From the NCBI GenBank assembly GCA_964538515.1, contig CAZIEW010000047.1:1-42445 (forward strand): a stretch of 42,445 nt of DNA, given 5' to 3'. This DNA comes from CALBZH01 sp964538515. GTDB lineage: Bacteria > Desulfobacterota > Syntrophobacteria > Syntrophobacterales > Syntrophobacteraceae. A model generated the notes under the pieces. The model worked only from the letters and a program-made list of their open reading frames with translations. It did not search any database and was not told where the DNA came from. Made by a program: the position numbers and the translations under genes. Every line of letters starts with the position of its first letter. Position 1 is the stretch's first letter. Below are positions 7,713 to 15,201 of the stretch, piece after piece.

Positions 7713-8787
7713 AGCCGAGTTTCTTTCCGCCTCGCTGCCATAGACTCAACTGAACGCCCGCTTCAGGCTCGAGGGGAGCAGCCTCTTCTTTGTCACCTGG
7801 ATTGGCTTCAGTGGCAGGGCCTCTGTAAAAGAACCGATCGAACAGCGGCTGGTAGGAGGTCCAGGTTTCACTCCCACCCCTCGGGTCTTGGAGGACGCGA
7901 GCGAGCGTGCTCATCTTGGCGTCCACGTCGTCCGCGAAATGGAGGACAAACGCCTCACGCGTCATGGGGACCTTGGGGGACCCTTTCTCGAGCTCCCCGT
8001 GATGGCTCAAAATCAGGTGCTCGAGCACGAGGGCTTCCTCGGCGGGAAAGTCCTTGATGCCGCGGATCTTCTCTTCCACGATGCGGAGCCCGAGAACCAT
8101 GTGGCCCAGCAGACGGCCGGCGTCCGAATAATCGAAATAGATGTCGTAGACGTATTCGTCCACTTTGCCCACGTCGTGCAGCAAGGCTCCGACGACGAGG
8201 ATCTCCGCGTCGAGCTCCTCGTAGTGCTTCGCAATGCGCGTCACCAATCCAGCTACGGAAACGGAATGCTCGAGAAGTCCTCCCAGGTAGGCATGGTGTA
8301 CGGTTTTGGCTGCGGGGGCGCGCGCGAAGCGATCCATCAGGCTGGAATCGCTCAGGATGCTTCTCAGGAGCAATTGAAGAGGGCGCCGCTTGACTGTTCC
8401 CGCCACCCTCTTGAGCTTCTGCAGAAGGATCTCCTTCTCGACGGGACAGATGGGTAAAAAGTCCGCAGGATCGATCTCCTTCAAGTCCACGGGGCTGATG
8501 GCCTGGATTTGAATCTGCAGCTCATCCCTGAATGTCTCGGTTCTCCCCGAAACCCGCACGTGCCCCTTGCTCGGAAGCGTGGCGGAAACGTCCTCGGCCC
8601 GCTCCCAGACGCGGCCGGTAATTTCGCCCGTCTTGTCCACGAGCTTCAGACTCAGGAAAGACGACCCGTTTCGGGTGGCTCGGAGCTGCTTTTCCGCCAA
8701 CAGAAAGACGGTGTCGACCTGCTGATTGGGCTGAATGTCTGAAATGTAGGCTTTGGCCAAAATGGTCTCACGTCTTCCGAGGGACAA
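7711..8787 (-). CDS. OB-fold/HD domain 3'-5' exoribonuclease, YhaM-like
   Basis: This 358-residue protein has an N-terminal OB-fold nucleic-acid-binding domain (about 20-105) followed by an HD phosphohydrolase domain. HD-type metal ligands are visible in HHAYLGGLLEHS, LLHDVGKVDE, GHMVLG and SHHGELEKG. This layout matches YhaM/CBF1, a 3'-5' exoribonuclease acting on RNA and single-stranded DNA. The start is uncertain because both candidates are TTG, at 8787 and 8760. The latter gives MAKAYISDIQ, which resembles family N-termini better. It is first in a minus-strand group with holB, the PSP1 gene and metG. Its TAG stop is formed at the edge of a palindromic repeat. Confidence 0.85.
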   Translation of the reverse strand: MSLGRRETILAKAYISDIQPNQQVDTVFLLAEKQLRATRNGSSFLSLKLVDKTGEITGRVWERAEDVSATLPSKGHVRVSGRTETFRDELQIQIQAISPVDLKEIDPADFLPICPVEKEILLQKLKRVAGTVKRRPLQLLLRSILSDSSLMDRFARAPAAKTVHHAYLGGLLEHSVSVAGLVTRIAKHYEELDAEILVVGALLHDVGKVDEYVYDIYFDYSDAGRLLGHMVLGLRIVEEKIRGIKDFPAEEALVLEHLILSHHGELEKGSPKVPMTREAFVLHFADDVDAKMSTLARVLQDPRGGSETWTSYQPLFDRFFYRGPATEANPGDKEEAAPLEPEAGVQLSLWQRGGKKLG

Positions 8788-8869
8788 CGCCAGAGAGCCC
8801 CCGCCTGATGCTTTGCCTGGTCGAGGGATGATTCGACAGTCGGTGGCACCGGATCACTCTCGTGAACCA

Positions 8870-8886
8870 TTCCTATAGTATAGGAA
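8870..8886. promoter_or_regulatory. 17-bp perfect palindrome, operator-like
   Basis: TTCCTATAGTATAGGAA is a perfect odd palindrome with 8-bp arms around a central G. It overlaps the -10 hexamer of the predicted minus-strand promoter for the yhaM-holB-PSP1-metG group. A dimeric repressor site is a reasonable inference. No regulator gene is adjacent and I do not recognise the motif. Confidence 0.5.
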
Positions 8887-8901
8887 CGGATACGATGTCA
8901 A
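8872..8901 (-). promoter_or_regulatory. Predicted sigma70 promoter for yhaM-holB-PSP1-metG
   Basis: On the minus strand an exact TTGACA (plus coordinates 8896-8901) is followed after 18 bases by TATAGG (8872-8877). This would place transcription start near 8865, leaving an 80-100 base leader before the HD nuclease start. The -10 lies inside the 17-bp palindrome. Confidence 0.5.
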
Positions 8902-9140
8902 ACCGGCCCAAACGCTTAACGCCTCAGGGTTCTGCGCCATGCATAGGACGCTTGATCCTCCTGCCGTTTTGTGCTGGTATGGGGCAATTCGTCATCGCGA
9001 TGCGCCGGGATGGTTCATTGGCTTTCTCGGTACACTGCGGTTTAAACCTCGGTCGGCCACGGCACCATTTGATGATTCTGGCGTGGCGCTTCGGTTGGCT
9101 TGATGTGTTTCGGAACGTCAGTTCAAGGAGCTCGACCTGA

Positions 9141-9482
9141 ATGATTCCCATCATTGCTCACTGGCTCATCTCCGCAGCCATTCTCCTCGTGGTTGCCAGG
9201 ATCGTTCCCGGGATTGAAATCGAGGGCTGGGGCTCGGCACTGATCGGTGCGCTCTTCCTGGGTTTGGTCAACGCCTTCATCCGCCCGCTCGTTGTCTTTC
9301 TCACACTGCCGATCACGTTTTTGACCCTGGGCTTGTTCCTGCTCATCATCAACGCGTTGATGTTGGCACTGGTTGCCGGCTTGGTTTCCGGGATCCGGGT
9401 ATCGGGCTTTGGGTCCGCGTTTGTGGGGAGCCTGCTGCTTTCGTTCTTGAATTTCGTGGTCGGGGCTTTGCTGCGGCGATGA
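9141..9482 (+). CDS. Small four-helix membrane protein, phage holin 4_2 / YvlD family
   Basis: This 113-residue protein is almost entirely hydrophobic, with four predicted membrane helices. It carries the family-like pattern GWGSALIGALFLGLVNAF, followed by RPLVVFLTLPITFLTLG. Despite the holin name in the databases, chromosomal members occur in non-phage contexts and have no established function. AGGAG at about 9125 supports the ATG. The roughly 350 bases upstream contain only the divergent promoter and palindrome, with no convincing gene. There are no phage genes nearby, so I do not infer a prophage. Confidence 0.8.
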   Translation: MIPIIAHWLISAAILLVVARIVPGIEIEGWGSALIGALFLGLVNAFIRPLVVFLTLPITFLTLGLFLLIINALMLALVAGLVSGIRVSGFGSAFVGSLLLSFLNFVVGALLRR

Positions 9483-9602
9483 GGGAAGGAAGGGGCAGAG
9501 TGGTCCTCAAGGGAGCCTCAGTGGCCGGTCTGCCGGGTGCTCCATGGCTGGGGGTCGGCTAGCGGAGATCCGGAATCCGAGGTCAAAGGAGATCAGGCGG
9601 TG

Positions 9603-10292
9603 ATGCGCGCTCATTGTTTTCAGCATGTCGGTTTCGAAGGACTCGGAAGCATCGAGGGATGGCTCCATTCCCGGAATGCTTCCATCACGGGGACACGCTT
9701 TTTTGAGGATGCGGTCTTTCCGCGAGCCGAAGATGTCGATTTACTCGTCGTCATGGGTGGGCCCATGAGCGTGAACGATGAAGGCGACTATCCCTGGCTG
9801 ATTGAAGAGAAACGGTTCATCCGAGAATTGATCGAGCGGGGGAAAGGCGTCCTCGGGGTCTGCCTGGGGGCCCAGTTGATCGCGAGCGCCATGGGGGCCC
9901 GTGTCTACCCGAACGCCGCCAAGGAGATCGGTTGGCTCCCGGTTCATTCAACGGGTGCCGGCGACGGGGAGCATTTTTTCCGGTTTCCATCAACCTGTAC
10001 CGTGTTTCAGTGGCACGGCGAGACGTTTGATCTGCCAGACGGCGCCATCCATCTGGCGAGAAGCGATGCCTGTGTCAACCAGGCGTTTCAACTGGGCCAA
10101 CGGGTTGTCGGGCTGCAGTTTCATCTCGAAACAACTCCCTTGACGGCAAAGGCGATCGTTGAGCATTGTCGGCACGAGCTCGTCCCCGGGGAGCGCATTC
10201 AATCCGAGGCCGAAATCCTGTCCGCTCCTCCCGAACGGTACGCGGCGGCCAATGCGTTGATGGCGAGCTTGTTGGCTTATCTGACTCGATGA
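9603..10292 (+). CDS. Class I glutamine amidotransferase-like protein (GMP synthase type)
   Basis: A single-domain type 1 amidotransferase of about 230 residues. The nucleophile Cys sits in GVCLGAQLIASAMGARVY, and the catalytic His and Glu sit in LQFHLETT. LVVMGGPMSVND near the N-terminus is typical of the stand-alone GMP-synthase-like group. AAAGGAGA at 9585-9592 precedes both GTG 9600 and ATG 9603. A longer frame from 9537 is unlikely. With no synthetase domain fused or next door, the ammonia acceptor is unknown. It could instead be a gamma-glutamyl hydrolase such as those acting on glutamylated amines. The gene ends just before a QueG-like gene. Confidence 0.85.
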   Translation: MRAHCFQHVGFEGLGSIEGWLHSRNASITGTRFFEDAVFPRAEDVDLLVVMGGPMSVNDEGDYPWLIEEKRFIRELIERGKGVLGVCLGAQLIASAMGARVYPNAAKEIGWLPVHSTGAGDGEHFFRFPSTCTVFQWHGETFDLPDGAIHLARSDACVNQAFQLGQRVVGLQFHLETTPLTAKAIVEHCRHELVPGERIQSEAEILSAPPERYAAANALMASLLAYLTR

Positions 10293-10348
10293 GGATCTCG
10301 CCCCGGCACCCATCCATGGGAGGGCGTCGACCGGGACGGAGGAGAGCG

Positions 10349-11095
10349 ATGGCGGCTGGCTTCCCCCAACACCCTCGCTGGTTGTCCGAGTGGATGGCAT
10401 CTCAGGGGATTGTCCTCTGGGGGGTCGCTGATCTGACGGATTTCGAGACGCCCCAGGATAGAGTGGGCTTCCGGTTCCCGCGTGCCATTTCATGGGGTGT
10501 GCCCCTGTCCCCGGAGGTCATGGGCGCGATCGCAAACGGCCCCACGGTTGCTTATGCCGCTGAATACGCTCGGGTGAATCGGTGGATCAACGAGCTTGGA
10601 GCGGCTCTGGCAGCAAAGATCGAGGGCCAGGGGAATCGTGCTCAGCCGCTGGCGGCCTCGGAGCGGAGCGACCCGGTCGCCATCCGAGGCGATTTCCCCC
10701 ATAAGACTGCCGCTACGCGGGCCGGCCTGGGCTGGATCGGACGCCATTGCCAGTTGATCACTCGCGCGTTCGGGTCGTGGGTTCGCTTGGGAACGGTTTT
10801 CACGGACCTTGAGACCCCTTGTGGGGAGCCGGTGGTGCGCAGCCACTGCGGGCGATGTACGCGATGCGTCGAAGCCTGTCCGGCAGGCGCGCTCACGGGG
10901 ACGGCGTGGCTCCCCGGAATTCCCCGCGAGAAAATGCTCGATGTGCAAGCCTGCGATGCATGGAAGAAGGAGCATTTTTATCACTATGAGAAAGGGCATG
11001 TCTGCGGGATCTGCTCGGCTGTTTGCCCGTATGGTCTGAAGCAGCTCACACGTTCTGCCGTACCGCCAGGGGAAACGCTCACAGCCAATAGCTGA
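10349..11095 (+). CDS. QueG-like 4Fe-4S double-cluster protein
   Basis: This 248-residue protein resembles the catalytic and ferredoxin parts of epoxyqueuosine reductase. RGDFPHKTAATRAGLGWIGR matches the conserved QueG core, including an Asp. Two four-Cys clusters follow, CGRCTRCVEACP and CGICSAVCP. It is shorter than typical QueG and has no C-terminal HEAT repeats, so it may be a paralogue rather than the queuosine enzyme. The start at 10349 is supported by GGAGGAGAG (10338-10346) just upstream. An ATG at 10289 would overlap the amidotransferase stop. Its 3' end overlaps the convergent phospholipase-D gene by 17 bases. Confidence 0.8.
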   Translation: MAAGFPQHPRWLSEWMASQGIVLWGVADLTDFETPQDRVGFRFPRAISWGVPLSPEVMGAIANGPTVAYAAEYARVNRWINELGAALAAKIEGQGNRAQPLAASERSDPVAIRGDFPHKTAATRAGLGWIGRHCQLITRAFGSWVRLGTVFTDLETPCGEPVVRSHCGRCTRCVEACPAGALTGTAWLPGIPREKMLDVQACDAWKKEHFYHYEKGHVCGICSAVCPYGLKQLTRSAVPPGETLTANS

Positions 11096-12590
11096 GCCGT
11101 CTTGCGAGCCACTCTTTCATGCGCTCTCGAAAGGGGCGCTTCCGCCATGCGTCCAGGGTGATCTCCCTTGAATTCTGAAGGTCTTTCTGAAACATGGCTT
11201 CCATTTGTGCGGCGAATTCCGACCCCAGAATGACCGCGTTGACCTCGTCGTTTCGGGCAAAGCTCCACAAATCCATATTGGTGGATCCCACCGAGGACCA
11301 AACCCCGTCAATCACGGCCGTCTTTGCGTGGAGGATGGTTGTGGTGTGCTCATAAAGCTTCACCCCGGCCTCGAGGAGTCGTCGATATTGGGAGCGACCC
11401 GCATAAACGGCCATCGGGGAATCGCTCGAAGCGGGAAGAATGATCTTGACGTCCACGCCGCGCTTGGCCGCACCTTCCAAGGCCCGGAGCATTTGCTTGT
11501 CGGGAACGAAGTAGGAATTGGTCAAGTGAACAGAGCGCTGCGCGAAGGTGATGGCGGCAACATACATCATGAACGTGAGTCCGCTCCTGGTGTCCGGGCT
11601 GCTCCCGATGACTCGTACCACCTCTCCGCCCTTTCGCTCAGGAGTCGGGAAATAGTCCCGCTCCGGGAGCTTCGGCCCTTCCTGTCTCTTCCAGGTCTCC
11701 AGGAAAAGCTTCTGGAATTCGGCGACTGCCGGGCCTTCGATCTGGACGTCCGTGTCTCGCCACAAGGCCTGGTAGCGCTCCTCGCGTTTCCGCCTCGATC
11801 TGAATAGGGACGCTGAATAGTCGCTCGTGATATTGACGCCGCCCGTGATGGCCAATGTCCCGTCCACGACGAGAATCTTCCTGTGGTCCCGATGGGTGAG
11901 CCTCCACCGGCTGCTCGCCGACAGGGGGTTGATGGGATTGAACTCCAGCAGGTTGATGCCGCCGTCGCGAAGCTTCTGAAAGAAATCGGATGACGTGCTG
12001 CGAGAGCCTATGCCGTCGTAGATCAGGTTGACGGCCACGCCCTCCGCCCGCTTCTGCAGAAGAAGCTCTGCGAAGTCCCGGCCGACCTCATCGTCGCGGA
12101 AAATGTAGGTTTCGAAGTTGATGTGGTCTCGTGCGCTTTGAATGGCCTGAGCCATGGCGTCATAGGTCGCCGGTCCGTCGACGAGCAGCTTGATGTCGTT
12201 TCCCGCAATGAGGGGAGCCCCGCAGAGCATTTCCTCGAGTCGGATATGGCGGTCCAGGAAGTCAATCGGGAGGTGCTGCTGCCGAAGACGCTCGATGAGA
12301 GCTCTGCTCTGCCGGGAAGAAAGCTGCCGTCTAGGACCGACTACCTTGGGAATGGCGCAGGCCTGCTGGCTTTCCCGGATCAGTTTGCTTGTGTTCGGAA
12401 GAGAGACGCATCCGCCCGGCAGCAATAGAGTGAGGAGCGCAAACAGCAGGGCGCACAGCCCCCCGGGCGAGCTTCCGGACGGAGAGAGCACCGACGGCCG
12501 TGAAGGAAGGGGTCGTCCTGTAGAGAGGACCTCCGGGTATCCGGGACGGAGCCGGGGTATGGTGTTTCGGGGCCGTTGAAAAAGGTCCAT
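11079..12590 (-). CDS. Phospholipase D / cardiolipin synthase-like lipoprotein
   Basis: This protein has two PLD catalytic motifs of the HxKxxxxD type. One is HRKILVVDG with a downstream GG and the other is HAKTAVIDG followed by GSTNMD. Such paired motifs occur in cardiolipin synthases and other phosphatidyltransferases. Near the N-terminus a hydrophobic stretch ends in LLLPGGC, a lipobox-like signal, so the mature protein is probably lipid-anchored. This contrasts with ClsA, which is anchored by N-terminal helices. The start at 12590 has no clear ribosome-binding site; a GTG about 38 codons in is an alternative. The C-terminus overlaps the convergent QueG-like gene by 17 bases. The exact substrate is unproven. 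Confidence 0.85.
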   Translation of the reverse strand: MDLFQRPRNTIPRLRPGYPEVLSTGRPLPSRPSVLSPSGSSPGGLCALLFALLTLLLPGGCVSLPNTSKLIRESQQACAIPKVVGPRRQLSSRQSRALIERLRQQHLPIDFLDRHIRLEEMLCGAPLIAGNDIKLLVDGPATYDAMAQAIQSARDHINFETYIFRDDEVGRDFAELLLQKRAEGVAVNLIYDGIGSRSTSSDFFQKLRDGGINLLEFNPINPLSASSRWRLTHRDHRKILVVDGTLAITGGVNITSDYSASLFRSRRKREERYQALWRDTDVQIEGPAVAEFQKLFLETWKRQEGPKLPERDYFPTPERKGGEVVRVIGSSPDTRSGLTFMMYVAAITFAQRSVHLTNSYFVPDKQMLRALEGAAKRGVDVKIILPASSDSPMAVYAGRSQYRRLLEAGVKLYEHTTTILHAKTAVIDGVWSSVGSTNMDLWSFARNDEVNAVILGSEFAAQMEAMFQKDLQNSREITLDAWRKRPFRERMKEWLARRLSYWL

Positions 12591-13112
12591 GGCAGGGGAC
12601 TTTCATCTCCGAGACGATTTCATGGTCTCATCACCGTCCAGCGCCCGGTTATGGATCATCATCCGCTTGAATGAGGCTCATTACCATGGAATCAGCGGTC
12701 TTGCCAATCCTCCGGTCCCCGCCCGGTGTCCGGATAAGAGCAGGACCATGAGTGCGAGGCCGAACCCAAAGGGGTGCCGGCGACGGCCTCGTGATCGTGC
12801 TTGCAGCATGCAATGCGTACGCTCGAGACAGACCCTATGGCAGGCAGTCCAGTACGGTTTTGATAACCAGATCTACAAGGAGACGCTCCCCGCCAATGAC
12901 AGCACCCGTTCTGATAATGCCGGCTGATCAGATACGGCGGCTCGGCATGCCTGCTAAATTCCCTTCTTGAGGTGCGCCACGGCCCAGCACGGTCTCATCC
13001 TGGATACCCCATTGAATGGGGCTATCGTTGGGCTAACGGGAGAGCAACGGGAGAGCAACGGGAGAGCAGCAAAATAAGGGCTGGCTTCTGATTGCCAACC
13101 CCTTGGCTCTTC
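12591..13112. other. Gene-poor stretch before tRNA-Arg
   Basis: I see no convincing gene in these 520 bases; short frames lack ribosome-binding sites and have low-complexity Arg-rich translations. Visible structure is a palindrome CCCCATTGAATGGGG at 13007-13021, three tandem 11-bp units at 13035-13067, and a small hairpin GCCAA/TTGGC at 13094-13107. The last two lie just downstream of tRNA-Arg. The hairpin could be part of its terminator, although no strong U-tract follows. Confidence 0.6.
13035..13067. repeat. Three perfect tandem copies of an 11-bp unit
   Basis: AACGGGAGAGC is repeated three times without mismatch and without spacers, 46 bases beyond the 3' end of tRNA-Arg. The unit is too short and spacer-free to be CRISPR. 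Confidence 0.9.
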
Positions 13113-13189
<77 letters not shown>

Positions 13190-13240
13190 GCAGGGTTTTG
13201 CCCGGCCATGGGAGGGCCCATCCGGGCACGGAACTGGTGC

Positions 13241-13270
13241 TACTTAGTCGGAACGAGGACCGTTTGTCAA
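13241..13270 (-). promoter_or_regulatory. Predicted promoter of tRNA-Arg
   Basis: On the minus strand TTGACA (13265-13270) and TAAGTA (13241-13246) are separated by 18 bases, with the tRNA 5' end about 50 bases downstream. The leader between them can form a strong stem from GCCCGG (13200-13205) and CCGGGC (13222-13227) plus ATGGG/CCCAT. It would be removed during tRNA maturation. Confidence 0.5.
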
Positions 13271-13381
13271 TAGGCTTGCGCTCTGGGTTTGCGTCGTGCT
13301 CGTCTGTCTTTTTCTTTGCCTTTTAACTAAAAACTCGATAAACAAGGTGGGTCCCAGCTTAGGGGCTTATCCCGTGCTCAG

Positions 13382-13591
13382 ATGAGGAAATGGCTCATGG
13401 ATCGCAGTACTCAGTGGTTGAGCCTGATCGGTGGCGCATCCCTTTTTGTCTACGGCTTGGTCCGCTTGCTCGCTTCCGGTGAATGGACGCTGCTGATCCT
13501 CAGTGGCTTGATCCTTGCCTTTACCGTATCGAGCATGATGCGCTCCAGACAGAAAGGAGTGCCTGGGAGTGGTGGGGGGGAAGAGCCTTGA
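13382..13591 (+). CDS. Small two-helix membrane protein, unknown function
   Basis: A 69-residue frame with two hydrophobic segments (about 13-30 and 35-51) and a basic then Gly-rich tail. I recognise no family. Start codon choice is open: ATG 13382 or ATG 13397, with only a weak TTAGGGG upstream. It lies between tRNA-Arg and lysS, in the direction of lysS. A low-scoring promoter-like pair, TTGCCT (13316) and TAAACA (13339), lies upstream. It is a plausible real gene, given the clean amphipathic layout and the lack of a competing frame. Confidence 0.5.
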   Translation: MRKWLMDRSTQWLSLIGGASLFVYGLVRLLASGEWTLLILSGLILAFTVSSMMRSRQKGVPGSGGGEEP

Positions 13592-13703
13592 CGGGATAGA
13601 GCAATTCCACTAAGTTTCGGCCCCTCGTTCTCTGGCGCCCCCGAGGCTCGATTTTCCCAATGGCGGCGCAATTCGATAGGGTTTGAAGAAGGGTACGTTT
13701 TTG

Positions 13704-15194
13704 ATGGACGATTTGAACGCGGTATTGCGGGAGCGGCTGCAAAAGGCGGAGCAACTGGAGACGGATGGGGTTCCGCTCTACCCCAATGGGTTTTCGCCTC
13801 CCGACCCGATCGACGGCATCATATCCGGATTTGGAGCCAAGAGCGCCACGGAGCTGGAAGCTGCGCCTCATAGTTTTGTGGTCGCCGGCAGGATCATGGC
13901 CTTGCGGTCCTTCGGTCGGTCCATCTTCATGCATATTCAGGACCCGGGGGGACGGCTGCAGATCTATGTGCAGCAGAATCAGGTGAGCAAAGAGTGCTTC
14001 GGTGTTGTAAAGCGGCTGGACGTTGGGGACATCATTCGTGCCTCGGGCTCTCTTTTCCGGACCAAGACTGATGAGCTCACGCTTCTGGCGAGAGAGCTGA
14101 CCCTCGTCACCAAGAGCCTTCGCCCTCTTCCCGAGAAGTACCACGGACTCAAGGACATTGAGATCCGGCTGCGCCAGCGCTATGTGGATTTGATCGTTCA
14201 CGACTCCGTTCGGGAGGTATTTCGGAAGCGGGCGAAGATCATCCAGGCGATCAGGGATTTCCTGGTGGAGCGGGATTTCCTGGAAGTGGAAACGCCCATG
14301 ATGCAGACGATCCCCGGCGGTGCGACGGCCAAGCCGTTTAAGACGTTTCACAACGCATTGGGTATCGATCTGTATCTGCGCATCGCACCGGAGCTGTACC
14401 TGAAGCGGCTGCTCGTGGGAGGATTCGAGCGGGTGTTTGAGCTCAACCGCAATTTTCGCAACGAAGGAATCTCCACGCAGCACAATCCCGAGTTCACCAT
14501 GCTGGAGTTCTATCAGGCTTACAGCACTTACGAAGACTTGATGCAACTGACCGAAGAGCTGTTCGCCTTCGTTGGGGCCGCTGTGAACGAAGGTGAGCTC
14601 CAGATCGAATACCAGGGACAGACCATCGATTTGTCGCCGCCCTGGCGTCGCTATCGACTGTTGGATTCCATCGTGGACATCGGGGGCATTCCACGCACCG
14701 CGCTGGAGGATCCGGCTCAGACTTTGGAGCTTGCCCGGTCCTTGGGAGTCGGGGCCGAGCGATTCGAAGGCCATGGGAAGCTGCTGACCAAGATTTTTGA
14801 CCAGGTGGTGGAGCCCCAGTTGATTCAGCCTACCTTCATCACGCATTATCCGCTCGAGGTTTCCCCCCTTTCGCGCAAGAACGAGGCCGAGCCGGAATTG
14901 ACTGATCGCTTTGAGCTGTTCATCGCGGGCCGAGAGATGGCCAACGGCTTTTCGGAGCTCAACGACCCGAGGGATCAGCGGGAGCGGTTCCTGGCGCAGC
15001 TGGCGGCCAAGCAAGCGGGGGATGAGGAAGCTCACGAGATGGATGATGACTACATCCGAGCCCTTGAATATGGTATGCCCCCCGCTGCTGGAGAAGGCAT
15101 TGGCATTGATCGGGTGGTGATGCTATTTACGGATTGCGGATCCATTCGCGATGTGATTCCTTTCCCCCATCAGAGGCCAGAGCGGAAAAGCTGA
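13704..15194 (+). CDS. lysS: Lysyl-tRNA synthetase, class II
   Basis: Charges tRNA-Lys. The 496-residue protein has an N-terminal OB-fold anticodon-binding domain (about 50-150) and a class II catalytic core. Motif 1 lies around FLEVETPMMQTIPGGATAKPF, motif 2 is FRNEGISTQHNPEFTMLE, and motif 3 is GIGIDRVVMLFT. ATG 13704 gives MDDLNAVLRERL; an upstream TTG at 13683 is in frame. AAGAAGGG about 10 bases before 13704 favours the ATG. It stops 7 bases before lolC. The lysS-lolC-lolD order is common in Desulfobacterota. Confidence 0.96.
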   Translation: MDDLNAVLRERLQKAEQLETDGVPLYPNGFSPPDPIDGIISGFGAKSATELEAAPHSFVVAGRIMALRSFGRSIFMHIQDPGGRLQIYVQQNQVSKECFGVVKRLDVGDIIRASGSLFRTKTDELTLLARELTLVTKSLRPLPEKYHGLKDIEIRLRQRYVDLIVHDSVREVFRKRAKIIQAIRDFLVERDFLEVETPMMQTIPGGATAKPFKTFHNALGIDLYLRIAPELYLKRLLVGGFERVFELNRNFRNEGISTQHNPEFTMLEFYQAYSTYEDLMQLTEELFAFVGAAVNEGELQIEYQGQTIDLSPPWRRYRLLDSIVDIGGIPRTALEDPAQTLELARSLGVGAERFEGHGKLLTKIFDQVVEPQLIQPTFITHYPLEVSPLSRKNEAEPELTDRFELFIAGREMANGFSELNDPRDQRERFLAQLAAKQAGDEEAHEMDDDYIRALEYGMPPAAGEGIGIDRVVMLFTDCGSIRDVIPFPHQRPERKS

Positions 15195-15201
15195 TCACCC
15201 T

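Noticed and set aside
8862..9140. A 92-codon plus-strand frame between the HD nuclease and the holin-like gene
   Set aside because: No ribosome-binding site or motif; its start overlaps the divergent promoter and palindrome.
9141..9482. Holin-like gene as evidence of a prophage
   Set aside because: The family includes many chromosomal housekeeping membrane proteins, and no other phage gene is present.
12589..12927. A 112-codon frame in the gene-poor stretch
   Set aside because: No Shine-Dalgarno sequence, atypical composition, no recognisable domain.
13035..13067. Short direct repeats as a CRISPR array
   Set aside because: The units are 11 bp and directly abutting, with no spacers and no cas genes nearby.
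13521..15035. A 504-codon minus-strand open frame opposite lysS
   Set aside because: It mirrors lysS codons and has no domain; lysS itself is complete with all class II motifs.
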